Assembly (NCBI GenBank): GCA_001599595.1
Contig: BCHH01000001.1
Span: forward strand, 4,369,068 to 4,433,067
DNA from: Beverwykella pulmonaria
Lineage: Eukaryota; Ascomycota; Dothideomycetes; Pleosporales; Melanommataceae
Reading direction: 5' to 3'
Length of the DNA: 64,000 bases
A program made the position numbers and the translations under genes. Each line of letters starts with the position of its first letter. Positions within the stretch are counted from its first letter, which is position 1. Below the pieces are notes generated by a model. The model searched no databases, was not told where the DNA came from, and saw only the letters and a list, made by a program, of their open reading frames with translations. Of this stretch, positions 44,369 to 55,350 are shown one piece after another.

Positions 44369-46209
44369 ATGGCGACAAAGCTGGATCCCGACATTGACAA
44401 AACGGCGCAGCGTGTCCACGACCACGACGAGACTCCTCCCGAATTCGAAAATGGCGTCGTACAAGACGAGAATACCTACGCTTTTTCCGAAGACAGAAAG
44501 CTCGGTGTCACCGGAGCTGTCTTCTTGATCCTGAACAAGATGATTGGGACCGGCATCTTCTCAACGCCATCTGGAATCTTCGCTGCGACAGGCTCCGTTG
44601 GTGTGAGCTTGTTTCTATGGGTTATCGGTATGTTGTATCTGCTCTCCCTCTCCAGAAGTGGCTTTGGAGAGCCACGGCAGCTTGTCTCGAGGGTAAGGGG
44701 ATCACCTAAACCCTGCCAAGTCCTCTTGTATCTGCCGGCTGGGGTTTCACGCACGAATCTAAGGGGCTTCGTCGGAATTACAACATGGGGCACTCGTGCT
44801 AACGATTTGCAAAGGTGGCATCCTGACCTTTGCCGGCCTTTCCGTCTTTCTAGAATTTGGTCTCGCCATCCCCCGATCGGGAGGTGAGAAGAACTACCTC
44901 GAGCGTGTGTATCGACGACCAAAGTACTTGTCAACGTGCGTACTGGCTGCCCAGATGCTCCTTCTCGGCTTCTCCTCCGGCAACAGTCTTGCGTTTGGAC
45001 GCTATGTCCTCTTTGCTTCTGGATCCACGGCCCCCGATGGCTGGGCAGCCCGAGGAATCGCAGTGGCGTGTGTTACCTTCTCCGTGCTCCTCCACTCTAT
45101 CTTCCCAAAATGGGGTATCCGACTTTTCAACGTCCTCGGCATCTTCAAGGTGGTAGTCCTTGTTTTCATCGTCTTTTCGGGATTCGCCGCTCTCGCTGGG
45201 CATAGAAAAGTTCCCAATCCACACAACTTCGACAATGCGTTTGCCCTGGAGACGGGTGATGGCTACGGCGGAGGTGGCGCATATGCCTACTCGACTGCGC
45301 TTCTCCGTATCATCTATTCTTATAAGGGGTGGGAGAACGCAAATTATGTGTTAGGCGAACTGAAAAACCCGCGCAAAACGCTGGCCATTGCCGCCCCATT
45401 GGCTATTGGTGGAGTGACGATTCTGTACGTCTTGGCCAACGTTGCCTACTTCGCCGCCATCCCGAAAACCGAGCTAGCGAACAGCGAAGTCATTGTTGCA
45501 GCTGTCTTTTTCCGTAACGTATTCGGCGATAGCGCTGGAGCCAGGAGCCTTCCGGCTTTTGTAGCGTTGAGTAATCTGGGCAACGTGCTGGCTGTGAGCT
45601 TTGCCCACGCACGACTCAACCAGGAGTTCGCAAAAGAAGGCCTGTTGCCGTTCAGTCGATTCTGGGCATCGAACAAACCTTTCAATGCGCCTGCTACTGC
45701 CGTAAGTTGTCTCCAAAAAAATAAAAATTTCTTGACTCGACTGACGAGCGCAGCTTTTTCTCCACTGGCTAATTACGATCGTCGTCCTGCTCGCCCCTCC
45801 CGCCGGACCAGCGTACAACTTTATCGTCGATTTGTATACCTACCCCGGATCCTGGATCAATGGCTTTGTTACAGCCGGTCTCATCTACTTACACTACAGG
45901 AAGCGTGAACAGTGGACATCGCCGTGGCACACGTACCTTCCGATTTCAGTTCTCTATCTTCTCGCCAATATCTTCCTCGCTATCGTGCCATTCATTCCTC
46001 CGGATGGAGACTGGAATTCAGAGGGATATCCGTACTACGTGTTCCCCGTTGTGGGTGTCGGAGTTCTGTTGCTTGGTGTTGTATACTGGACGTGCTGGAC
46101 GAAGCTTTGGCCCAAGATCGGAGGGTATAAGATCGAGACGACTAGGCATGTCGATACTGACGGCGCGGAGCATATTCGATATATCAAGGTGTATACTAAG
46201 CACGACTGA
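44369..46209 (+). CDS. Amino-acid permease of the LAT family (Mup1-like, probable methionine permease)
   Basis: Three exons, 44369-44627, 44815-45701 and 45754-46209, give 533 aa with about 12 transmembrane helices. It should import an amino acid, probably methionine, across the plasma membrane. The first helix has the APC signature LNKMIGTGIFSTPSGIFA. LEFGLAIPRSGGEKNYLERVY, SSGNSLAFGRYVL and YSYKGWENANYVLGELKNPRKTL follow in the order known from yeast Mup1 and its fungal relatives. A hydrophilic N-terminus of about 45 residues (acidic, with QRVHDHDE) may carry ubiquitin sites for endocytic control, as in Mup1. The splice joins restore VIGGILTFAGLSVF and APATALFLHWLI. Substrate identity is by family similarity only. 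Confidence 0.9.
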
Positions 46210-46575
46210 GTGGAAATTGAGCAGATCGATGAAGGGGTTCTTACTTAATGTATGAGCCTGATAGCCAGATAACGATATATACTGAGAGCAACGCTAGCCT
46301 CCCAAATGTTGCACCGTCGCCAGACGGCGACTCAAATTTTCACCTGAATCTGGCTTCATATTCTCTAATGGGCTCTGACTCACCCTACGTTCTTCGGCAT
46401 GGCATCGAAAGCCCCGGCGAGAGAATTCTTGGAAATAGCGTAAACCAAAAGGATTGTTGGTTTCACAGGGCTATTGCAATAGCAATGGGGGTTCTCAAAG
46501 GGGGTAATAAATCGTTGTGTCTTTCTATCTTGAAGCGGTGCAGTAGAGGGAATACCATCCACCTCACCGTCGCGT

Positions 46576-46599
46576 GCACTAGCCGAGTATGGCTAGTGC
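46576..46599. terminator. Perfect inverted repeat (possible hairpin)
   Basis: GCACTAGCC and GGCTAGTGC are separated by GAGTAT. In RNA this makes a stable 9-bp stem with a 6-base loop, 367 bases past the permease stop. It may mark a transcript end or be a relic of a small transposon. Both readings are inference. Confidence 0.4.
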
Positions 46600-46601
46600 C
46601 C

Positions 46602-46684
46602 CACGTGTCCACACGTGATTGGTACCTCCACACGTGATCCATACATCCCACGTGATCCACACGTGATCTACACATCAACACGTG
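46602..46684. promoter_or_regulatory. Array of six CACGTG sites
   Basis: CACGTG starts at 46602, 46612, 46631, 46649, 46660 and 46679. The last five are all followed by AT, so their complement reads ATCACGTG, the RTCACRTG consensus of the yeast bHLH factor Cbf1, which acts with Met4 in sulphur-amino-acid control. They lie in one orientation, between a methionine-type permease and a 7TM gene, on the 3' side of both. Confidence 0.6.
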
Positions 46685-46897
46685 ATTCCCACATTCTATA
46701 TACTCCCAACAAGGATAAAGTCGTTATTATTTTTAACATGCGCGCATATATGGGTATCCAAACAAGACGCTTCCGCTCACCCCCCTCGATCTTGCGAGTG
46801 TATGAGGGAGCGAACAAACCAGACGGTCATTAAATGCTCGTACGCCAGCACAAACAAAGTGCCTCCAAAAACTCCATTAAAAACCGACAATCGCCCA

Positions 46898-48194
46898 TTA
46901 ACACTGATAATTCTTCGCTCTGGAATGTGACCTGTTCGCGCTCTCGTCCGACCAACTCGGTTCCGGTACCCCTACCTTTATCGTCGGGCCGTCCCTCGAC
47001 ACCTTCTTGGCCGTCTCTTCCTCCATGAGCACCTCGGTCGTGCACCAGATTTCCCCATTCTTCGTCTGGTCGTCTGCAGTGAGAATGTTCTCCTCACTCT
47101 GCGTGTCCTGGCTCTGACTGCGCATGCTTTTCATTCTGATGGCCACGCTCGTGCTCCCACTCCCGCTTTTCTTCGACCGCACGACTCGCAATTTGCCCGA
47201 CGCGTCGTATACTTGTCCGTAGCCGCGGTCGTATTGCGATTTGCTCGAGGCGACGATGCCGAAGTATTCAAGGGCTCTTTGGAAAGGGGACCGCAGACAG
47301 GGAATGCAGGCGGCGATGAAGCCGACCAGTTCTTCAATACAGGACCACATGCCGATTTGGATACCTTCTGCGGTTGGGTCGCCGGTGCGGCCAAACGTTA
47401 GGGATGTCACCATTTTCATGATGGAGGCAACGCCGGCGAAGATTCCGAGCGCCATTAGGACGCCGATGATGACGCGTTCGCGGAGTGGCCGTCGCACTTT
47501 CCGGAGGAACGAGATGGGGAGCAGCGCGAAAACGAAGTCGGTTATGATATTGGCGGCAGAGGTACAGATGATGTTTATCCGAATGGCTTCGGCGCTCCAG
47601 CACTTTGCGGGCGTCTGCCCTAACAGGTCCCAAGCAGCGTGTAGTGGGATGCACTGCAGGAGCTGCGCAACCGTGTTGTAAAGTCCAAGCGCACCTTGCA
47701 TGGCAATCATACACCGGAGGAAACGTCTCCATGGGATTTCCTGTTCGAGGCGTAAAAGCATGAAAGCTACAGAGGTCTTGATGGCTGCCATGGCCCACGC
47801 CCACAGCGGTTGCGCTGCCACGGCGTACCGCATCGCGTCGGAGCTGTCCTGGAGCGTCATGTGGGACGTGTCTTTGCCAAAGACCATAGGGATCGTGAGG
47901 AGCAGTATGATACAGTCGACTTCGACGAAGACCTGGTTATTCAAAGACTATGATTAGTAGATTTCCTTATCTGTCGTTTGGAGAAAAACTCACCCATGCA
48001 GCGCAAATAATCCAATCGTCAATCTGCATCCGCGGCAGCGGATACGACCTCGTCCACACCCTCCCTACAAACACTATCGTCGCGAGAATATTAAGCCCAA
48101 TCGCCACGCCCGCAAACACCCTCGCATAATTCATCGCCAAATCGCTGGGCACGATTGGAATCTGGCTCATGGTGAGCGTCGGGGGCGGCGCCAT
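46898..48194 (-). CDS. Fungal rhodopsin-domain (Pth11-like) seven-transmembrane protein
   Basis: Two exons, 48194-47994 and 47947-46898, give 416 aa. The fungal rhodopsin-type domain covers about residues 25-300 with seven hydrophobic segments. Its marks are the IDDWIICAAW block at the end of helix 2, WAWAMAAIKTSVAFMLLRL, a CW pair (KCWSAEAIRINI) in an outer loop, NIITDFVFALLPISFLRKV, and WSCIEELVGFIAACIPCLRSPFQ near helix 7. The C-terminal 110 residues are hydrophilic, Ser/Lys-rich and probably cytosolic. There is no CFEM domain at the N-terminus. Proteins of this family are candidate surface sensors, but most have no known ligand. The start at 48194 is the first ATG; one 13 codons later is also possible. 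Confidence 0.88.
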
Positions 48195-49699
48195 CTTTGC
48201 TATCCTCAACCGTTATCGTCCGCTTTACACTTTCCTCCACGAAATAAAACGGCGTAGAATTAAGAAACAAGCTAAAACCAACGACAATGAGATCGTGGAG
48301 AGGGGGTTGAACGAGCAAAACGAGGGGCCGGTTCAGATCTACGCTTCTTACATATTAAAAACCCAGCGTTCAGGGACCTTGTCCTTGATTGTCCTCGAGT
48401 CACAACCCATAGCTGGTGCGGGTTTCCATCCACGCTCCCCGGCCCTCATCTGAGACGATTATTCAGTCCCTCCTGCGTCTGTTACGGTTTAAAGGCTGCC
48501 GGTTTAGGAACGCACCAAGATTATGCGAGAACCGAGCGTGGCTGGTTGGAAACGGCGGGGGAAGCAAGCGACGCGGAACCGGGCGTTCTGACAAGCGGGC
48601 ACGTGCTGGCGCACCCAATGACAGGGTTCACATACGACAAGCGCAAACTCTATTTGGTTCCCCATGGTGACCCTCGCAAGTGGAAATTAATGCCGGTAAG
48701 AATGGTCGGGAGGGAGTATGGATATGGGATCGAAAAGTCTGGAATGTCGGTAGAATGCATGCTGGAACTGAGTTTCCTATGCACTTCTTCGTAGTGCATT
48801 GCAAAAGGAGGGATCCAAAGGTTGGAATGATCGTTCACACCTGCACCACTTTTCTTGCGTCCCGGCAAAATTCAGATCCTGCGCGAGCCCCAATCAGCCG
48901 CATAACAACAACGCATGGGCCCCTTCTTCCTGCATGGGGGCATCTCTTTACAAATGCCTGTGACGAATGCCGCATCCCCAAAGGTCTTATTCGATTCACT
49001 TCCTGGCCACAGTTCGCGCTCCAGATTCTCCGCATCGCCTGTCATGGTGTGATGCGCGGAGTACGGCGCACAAACTGCAACAATGAGGCAAACCTATTTT
49101 TTAACCATGAGACAAACTAATGCTCCATGCGATGAGGCGAGGCAGAACGTTTGGTCTAGCGAAACGTCAAAGAGGCTGCTCGGCCCGCGCCTTCCTTTTC
49201 TAGAAGCATACGTTTCTTAGCGCACAGTTTTGACAGTTTTGAAAGAGGCGCTAATAGACGTTGAGCTCCTGCTTACCCTCGCGTAGAGGACAGTAAAAGG
49301 AGTCGAATAAGGAGGCTGATATAGATGTCGTATAGTAAGAAAGATTGCGGTACGTGCTGTGTCTCATTTCGAGCAGAGTAACGGTGTCCAGCCGAAGCCC
49401 AAACTTCGTAACATACCAAAAAAGTACAAGGCTCGTCCCAGAAGATTTGGCTTCTAGCTTCTTGCAGAGGTATTTTTGGAGAGGTTCTAGATTCGTCGTA
49501 TAAAGCCTGTTTATTTTGGTGGTCGTCTTTAGTATATCGTAATCAATTATGAGTTTGATCAGACAAACCCTCGACAGCGTACATACAGACCAGTGAGATG
49601 GCTATGGAGAGTAACAGCAGCCCAACAAATAGATACGATTGAGGCAATTATACTTATAAAAGCAGTTCGCAAAAGGGCTCTCACCATCAATAGTGTATC
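48195..49699. other. Gene-free spacer
   Basis: The left end is the promoter of the rhodopsin-domain gene. The rest shows no coding region with known motifs and no repeat or RNA gene. Confidence 0.4.
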
Positions 49700-49870
49700 T
49701 GTTCGCGAATACGCTGAACTCAAATGGGTCGTGCGCAGTCCTACATCACAGCGCTTCTTCTTGCAGACACGTTTGTGTGCCTTCCAGTTGGCCACTCAAC
49801 AGAGCCTCCCGTCACTCGTCTTCTCCGCACTGCATGTGATGCATGTGCGTTTCAAGGCTTCACGACTGTC
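49700..49870 (-). pseudogene. MYND-type zinc-finger remnant
   Basis: Read leftwards, the sequence gives CITCSAEKTSDGRLC, a TGA stop at about 49790, then VANWKAHKRVCKKK. The WKAHKRVC end and the first CxxC pair are the two ends of a MYND finger, but the middle cysteines are lost and a stop splits it. No other domain can be followed on either side. It looks like the last trace of a MYND gene. Confidence 0.45.
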
Positions 49871-50466
49871 GATCAGGAGAAGTTAGCTGGGGTTCGGTCC
49901 AGGGTTAACTTGTGGGCCCTGGTTTATTGGCGGGGGAGGTGGATTAGGATGGCGACGCGAACCGCAGACTCGGAGATGTCTTTTTCGTCTGTCGGGAACA
50001 CGCCAAGGCCGCAGTCGCACATGAAGCGCTTCTATAATCAGCAAGATTGCAAAGATGCTGCGTGCAATCATCTTTGCGTCAACATCACAGCAGGTAGAGC
50101 CGAGCTTTAGGTCCCCTAGAGAGGTTGGATTTGGTCAATTCTCACCCATTTGCAAACCCTGCAAAGGAATACCGCCGTAGTTATGACCGGACTCATTAGC
50201 ACTAGGTCGAACCGTTTGCCCAAACCTAGATTGTTTGACTATCTAGCGAAATATTCGCTCGGGTGATGGGGTATCTAGCATGCACTTAGGACAATCCCGA
50301 CATACACTGTAAAGAGAATATTAGGTATATCGCCACATCCAAGCAAAAATAGCGTGGCCTCGTTATCTCATGGTAGAGACTGTGTAAGGCAGACTGCAGG
50401 TGTTTTCAGCTGCATAAGGGTAGAACAGCTCCTGAAGATGGATGTTTTCAATGACGTGTTTATTCA
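49871..50466. other. Gene-free spacer
   Basis: No coding region, repeat or RNA gene that I can support. Confidence 0.35.
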
Positions 50467-50832
50467 TCAAATCGTAGACCTGAAGTCAATCGGTGATGTT
50501 GTGGAATCGGGTGAAACCACTTCGTAGTGTAGACGAGCTCTAATTGCTAATATGTCATTGTTCTCCGGGAGGCCATACTCTTTCCGATAGGAACGGAAGA
50601 CCGCAAATAGATCAAAGACGGAAGTCAAGAATAGAGATGAGATCAGGAGCGTGGAACCTGGGCAAGGTGGGACGTCGACGAAAGGGGGAGGATTAAACGT
50701 GAGCCGCGCGTTCCAGAGCCTGCACAAGATGAGCTCGCGGAACTGCGTGACTAATACGCGGTCGAGTCCCGAAATTCGGATATCCAGATGATCTTTACTT
50801 GCAAATGCATCTGGGTCGAAATTTTTTTTCAT
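50467..50832 (-). CDS. Hypothetical protein, 121 aa
   Basis: This single open frame starts with ATG at 50832. It has balanced composition: a charged N-terminus (MKKNFDPDAFASKDHLDIR), a hydrophobic segment near residues 62-82 (STLLISSLFLTSVFDLFAVF) and a polar end. I do not recognise the family. It is divergent from the phosphatase gene, with 168 bases between the starts. It may be a real small gene, part of a spliced gene, or a chance frame. Confidence 0.3.
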   Translation of the reverse strand: MKKNFDPDAFASKDHLDIRISGLDRVLVTQFRELILCRLWNARLTFNPPPFVDVPPCPGSTLLISSLFLTSVFDLFAVFRSYRKEYGLPENNDILAIRARLHYEVVSPDSTTSPIDFRSTI

Positions 50833-51000
50833 TCCTCAAATCCCTTGAGCAAGACAATGGAGGTGTATTCTCCACATTTCTAACCTCGGCATCTTCCAAA
50901 TCCTGCACCGAACCCGGCTAACCATGCAACCCATCCCATCTCACCCATAACCATCGGTCACTGCCAGCCAAGTCTTCTTTGCACTCACGTTTCGACCTGG

Positions 51001-51582
51001 ATGAATTATCTGCTGTACGGGTTTAACGGTATGGGTTGGGTCGACCTCGTGCCTCGCACCGGCAAACTCTACATCGGCGGCCTCTACGCGCTCTACCAAA
51101 CCGACCTCATCAAGGCAGCTGGCATAACACACGTCCTCTCCGTCATAGACTACGATCCATTACTCCAAGAAAAGTTCCACCACCTAAAACACTACCATAT
51201 CCGGGCCGAGGACGACCCGAACGAAGATCTCCTGCAGCATTTCAAAGGCACGAACGAGTACATCGATGAAGGGCTTAAGAATGGGGGTGTGTTCATTCAC
51301 TGCGCGATGGGAAAGAGTAGAAGTGCTACGATGGTGGTCGCGTATCTAATGTGGAAATACGGGGCGACGTGGGAAGAGGCATTGGAGCAGCTTTGTGAGG
51401 GGCGGCCGGTGTGTGATCCGAACATCGGGTTCAAAGAGCAACTCGGGATCTATCAGCGCATGTTGAAGGCTAAGGACAAACCAGAGGCAGATGCAATATA
51501 CCAGAAGTGGTTGAAAGAGCGATTCATGGGCGAATGGTGGGAATGGGATGCTAGGGCGAAGGGACTGAAAGCAAACTTGTGA
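51001..51582 (+). CDS. Dual-specificity protein phosphatase
   Basis: A single exon gives 193 aa. The DSP domain fills most of the protein. LYIGGLYALYQTDLIKAAGITHVLSV opens it, the general-acid Asp lies in HIRAEDDPNEDLL, and the active-site loop is FIHCAMGKSRSATMV with the nucleophilic Cys and the Arg in place. The core should therefore be catalytic, removing phosphate from Tyr and Ser/Thr. The C-terminus (YQKWLKERFMGEWWEW) is short and has no zinc domain, unlike Yvh1. An ATG ten codons downstream (51031, MGWVDLVPR) also fits as the start and matches the usual beginning of such fungal proteins. The substrate is unknown. Confidence 0.88.
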   Translation: MNYLLYGFNGMGWVDLVPRTGKLYIGGLYALYQTDLIKAAGITHVLSVIDYDPLLQEKFHHLKHYHIRAEDDPNEDLLQHFKGTNEYIDEGLKNGGVFIHCAMGKSRSATMVVAYLMWKYGATWEEALEQLCEGRPVCDPNIGFKEQLGIYQRMLKAKDKPEADAIYQKWLKERFMGEWWEWDARAKGLKANL

Positions 51583-52197
51583 GACTCGACTTCGGTAAAC
51601 TACCCGCCAGGGTGTAAATTCGTAGTTCGTGAGTCGAGGGAGCTCGGGATTGTCCTATCGGAGTAAGCCGAGGCAGGAAAATGAATGTGGCGTCAAGTCA
51701 CAAGCCCTTACTTGTAGGATGAACGCGCGGGGGAGGGTTGCATGGGACCACAAAAATTCAAAGAACCAGTAAGCAGACACACTTTGAACGGGCTAACTCG
51801 ACGCGCGTGAATTCGAGGTCATGGGCATTCTCCTTCGGAAGTCCAGCTTGCCCGCTCCAGGAGAGACGCATGAAATCGACCCGAGATCTGGCATTCTGCG
51901 GGCCGAGCGGGGCGTAGTTGGTGTGCCTGCTACACACTTGAACGCGAGCATTCTGTCACGCGACGCCCCTTCGGTACCAATGACCTGCCGCAACGGCATT
52001 TATGATTTGTGATGCAAGGCAGCCCAAAGCGACGGCGTTGACGCTTGCCGCCGAAGGGTGACTGTTCGGCACTAGCTCCCGAAAGCGGGGCGCCACTCCG
52101 ACCGGTGCCTCCCAGTTCAACTTCGTCACATTGCCTTTCTCCCTCTTCAGCGCCTTCCTTTCTCCTGCCATGCCTCACAGCTACACCGTGCGCCGCA
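51583..52197. other. Spacer between phosphatase and MFS genes
   Basis: Both genes run rightwards. The last 100 bases before 52198 are pyrimidine-rich, a likely leader for the MFS gene. No other gene is seen. Confidence 0.45.
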
Positions 52198-54323
52198 ATG
52201 ACCGAACACCGCCTGCCAGTAAAGCAGATGGTAATTCTCTGTATGCCTTGCGCTCTTCCCTATTCATAAATCGTTTTGCTAATATGCACTGCTAGCAATA
52301 TGTCGCTTCGCCGAGCCAATTGCTCTGACGTCCGTCTACCCCTACCTCCCCGAGATGATTGAGTCCTTTGGCGTGCCAGAAAATGACATTGCTCGCTGGG
52401 CAGGTCTCACATCCGCTATCTTCTCTTTATGTCAGGGCTTTACTAGCATCTCTTGGGGCGCCGCTTCGGACCGCTTTGGGAGGAAGCCTATCATACTTAT
52501 TGGTCTGATCAATACCATGGTCATGATGCTTGTGTGGGGCTTCTCGACAAATCTAGCCATGGCCATTACGGCTCGCGCGCTGCAGGGCCTCGGAAACGGG
52601 AATGTTGGCATTTTGAGGACAGTGGTGGCAGAGCTGTGTCCTTGGAAGGTGCATTATGCCTTGCACAAATCAGAGCTCATGACTGACCCTTCCATAGGAA
52701 CTACAGCCCCGTGCCTTTAGTATCATGCCTCTAGTGTACACTATTGGAGCTGTTTTGGGCCCCGTATGTTCGCCCGCAATGATTCCAGGATTTTTCAGCT
52801 TCTGATTCAAGTAGACTTTGGGTGGCGTATTGTCGAACCCATTTCATGTGGATCCCCGCCACCCGCGGCGTGACAAGTTTCTGGAGCGATATCCGTATGC
52901 GCTACCCAATTTGGTGGGTGGGGCATTTTTCTGCATCAGCATCGTGACTGGGTGGCTGTTTCTCAAAGTACGTTTCTCTCCATGCTCCCAAGTACGTGTT
53001 TTGACGGCGCAGGAATCTCTGGAGGCCAAAAAGAACGACCGCGATTTAGGGTTAGTCATAGGCAGCAAGATCACTGCATGGTTCCGCAGAGCCTTTCACC
53101 TCTCAAAGAGACAGAAAGTGCTTCATCCCGAGAGGGAACCTTTGCTGCCCCACCAAAAAACCATCGAGGACGAGGAAGACGCTCCAGGTCCCATTAATAA
53201 GGTGGAAGAACCGCTAGCACTGCGCGACGTGCTTTCCTATCAAACCACATTGAACTTGATCGTTTATACATTCTTAGCGTTTTATACTCTGGCTTACGAT
53301 CAGGTATGTCTTCAAGACTCGTCGTGAAATTCTCTGACTCACACTCCGCAGCTGCTTCCAGTCTTTATGCACCACCCTCCGCAATCAATCAACGACCCCG
53401 AAGTTTCCCTCCCATTCAAATTTTCCGGCGGCTTCGGAATCGATTCGCGGCGCATAGGTGGGATTTTTACTATCTTTGCCATTTCCTCGGTGCTCTGTCA
53501 ATTCCTCATCTTTCCGCCTCTTACACGCTACCTTGGAGTGCTAACCTGTCTCCGCATTTCGTTCCTTATATTCCCTTTTGTGTTCTTTGTCACACCTTTC
53601 ATCGCCTTGCTTCCCACTCAATCTGCCAAAGAAACAGCCATGGTCCTCCTCTTGGTGATTCGAGGTGTTGGTGGCACATTTGCCTTCCCGACATCTACCA
53701 TCTTGATCACCAACAGCGCTGCCAGCCTTCGTGTCCTCGGAACTCTCAACGGCCTGGCAACTTCCGTCTCTGCTCTAGGTCGCACGGCTGGACCGGCGAG
53801 TGGTGGCAGCCTTTTTACATACGGGGTTAAGAAGGGATATGTCATCATCCCATTCTGGGCTCTCTCTGCTTTTGCTTTCGTAGCTTGTATACCAACCTGG
53901 TGGCTAGTCGAGGGCAAGGGATTTGGAGACGATCCGGATTCGGATCTTGAGAGCGTTCTCTCGGCCTCGGCCGCCTCGGAAGAAATGCTAGATGAAGCCG
54001 AAGATGATGCCAACGTGTCAGAGTCCGAGTACGGGGAGCCAACCAACCTTCTTTCGTATATGAGCACGCATTCGAGTACCGCAATGGTATCAGACGATGA
54101 CATGGACTTCAGCGACGGAGAAGGCGGCTCTAGGCCTCACGGCCGAAGAGAATCGTCGAGCAGTATGGGCCTCGTGAGAAGTCACTCACATGGAAGGCGC
54201 AGAAATGCGCTGAGAAGACGATCATCGGTACCGTTGGGTATGGGGATGGGTTTTAGGCGGCTGAGTTCAAATCTGGGGAGCACAGGGATTGGCGCTGGTG
54301 GCACTAGCTGGGGCGGAACTTGA
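52198..54323 (+). CDS. Major facilitator superfamily transporter
   Basis: Six exons, 52198-52240, 52296-52648, 52698-52763, 52815-52967, 53013-53303 and 53352-54323, give 625 aa. About 12 helices are visible. The family A motif is GAASDRFGRKP between helices 2 and 3, preceded by FAEPIALTSVYPYLPEM in helix 1. A long charged loop lies in the middle (EAKKNDRDLG to NKVEEPLALRD). The C-terminal 110 residues are cytosolic and rich in acidic and Ser residues, ending in a basic RRRNALRRRSS stretch. It resembles fungal members related to yeast YCR023C; the cargo is unknown. Intron 4 (52968-53012) is 45 bases without a stop, so retention would add 15 residues. It lies 1.7 kb from the PKS tail and could serve as its exporter, but that is only position. 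Confidence 0.9.
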
Positions 54324-54785
54324 AGAATCTTCGAGTTGGGAAATCTGCGATGGACCGCTGAAGACGAAATAGCCGCTCGGGCTTATAAATTTCGAGGAAT
54401 CCATGCATTCCAAGATATCGAAATACTCCATGCGGCTAATAATTACGATTACTTATTATCTCATTATGTTAAAACTTTTAACCATCACCAGCACGAGATA
54501 TGAAATTCCGACTTTGCCTGGGTTCGTTGCGTTGTGACTAGATTAGTTTTCAACCCTATCACACCCCCGGACCCAAACTCCTAGGCTCTAGGGGGAGTTG
54601 ACTGCTTGGCGCATGGTTGCGTCACAAATGTTGATCTCCCGATCCTTATGCGTACAACGCAGCACGTACCCCACATTGTGGATCCGTGCTCCATGGTACG
54701 CTTCTCGTACCCGACTTTATATATCTGACTCCTCTTCTCCAAGAAATATCCAACGCAGTCCTTCATACCCAACCGCTTACAAATC
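54324..54785. other. Spacer between MFS and GFA genes
   Basis: The left part is AT-rich 3' flank. A TATA-like TTTATATATC near 54716 lies about 70 bases before the GFA start and may be its core promoter. Confidence 0.45.
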
Positions 54786-55350
54786 ATGGCACAGCAAGAC
54801 TCTCAACCCACCTACACCGGCGACCCTAAGTCCCACCCCCCTACCTCCTTCACCGCAGGAATGACAGGTACCTGCCTATGCGGCAGCATCATTGTTACCA
54901 TCTCCGACACTTCACTCTTTTCCTCCCGGCGCGGCCATCTCTGCCACTGCGCCAACTGCCGGAAGACCTCGGGCTCGTATGCCGCCGCGAACTTGGCAAT
55001 CGAGAAAGAAAAAGTTGAGGTGAAGGATAGCAAAGGGACGTTGAAACGGTATGAGGATTGGGAGACGGGAAGTGGCAAGGTAGTTGTTAGGTGTTTTTGC
55101 GGAACCTGTGGATCGTGCGTGACGTCCTATCCATTTAGCGGGAAGGTTGGCTGATGCGTGGGACTACAGGCCGATCGCGAGCGAGCCCGCGATAGCTCCG
55201 GATAAGATTATTATGAAGATGGGGATCTTTCCCAGGATACCAGCGCCGGAGATGGAGGGCTTTGCGGCGCATAGACATGAGTGGCAGGGAATCCATGAGG
55301 GGGTTGTGCAGTTTGAGACGGTGAGGGGTGGGAAGAAATTAGGGGACTAA
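54786..55350 (+). CDS. GFA/CENP-V type zinc-binding protein
   Basis: Two exons, 54786-55114 and 55170-55350, give 169 aa. The fold binds two zinc ions through Cys residues, seen here as GTCLCGSI, CHCANCRKTSG and CFCGTCGS, followed by the conserved KMGIFPRIPAPE and FAAHRHEWQ segments. The family is named after a bacterial glutathione-dependent formaldehyde-activating enzyme, though most fungal members have no shown activity, and several sit in secondary-metabolite clusters. The splice restores CGTCGSPIASEPA across the join. Its closeness to the PKS (705 bases between stop codons) makes a role with it possible. Confidence 0.9.

Larger units (their letters stand above)
46210..46897. other. Intergenic region between two convergent genes
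   Basis: The permease and the rhodopsin-domain gene end towards each other here. The region holds a perfect 9-base-arm inverted repeat at 46576-46599, an array of six CACGTG sites at 46602-46684, and then a TATATACTCC word near 46697. A 31-codon frame starts at 46739; it is too short and featureless to call a gene. Confidence 0.5.

Noticed and set aside
46739..46834. 31-codon frame after the CACGTG array
   Set aside because: It is too short, with no conserved feature; kept only as a possible transcript clue.
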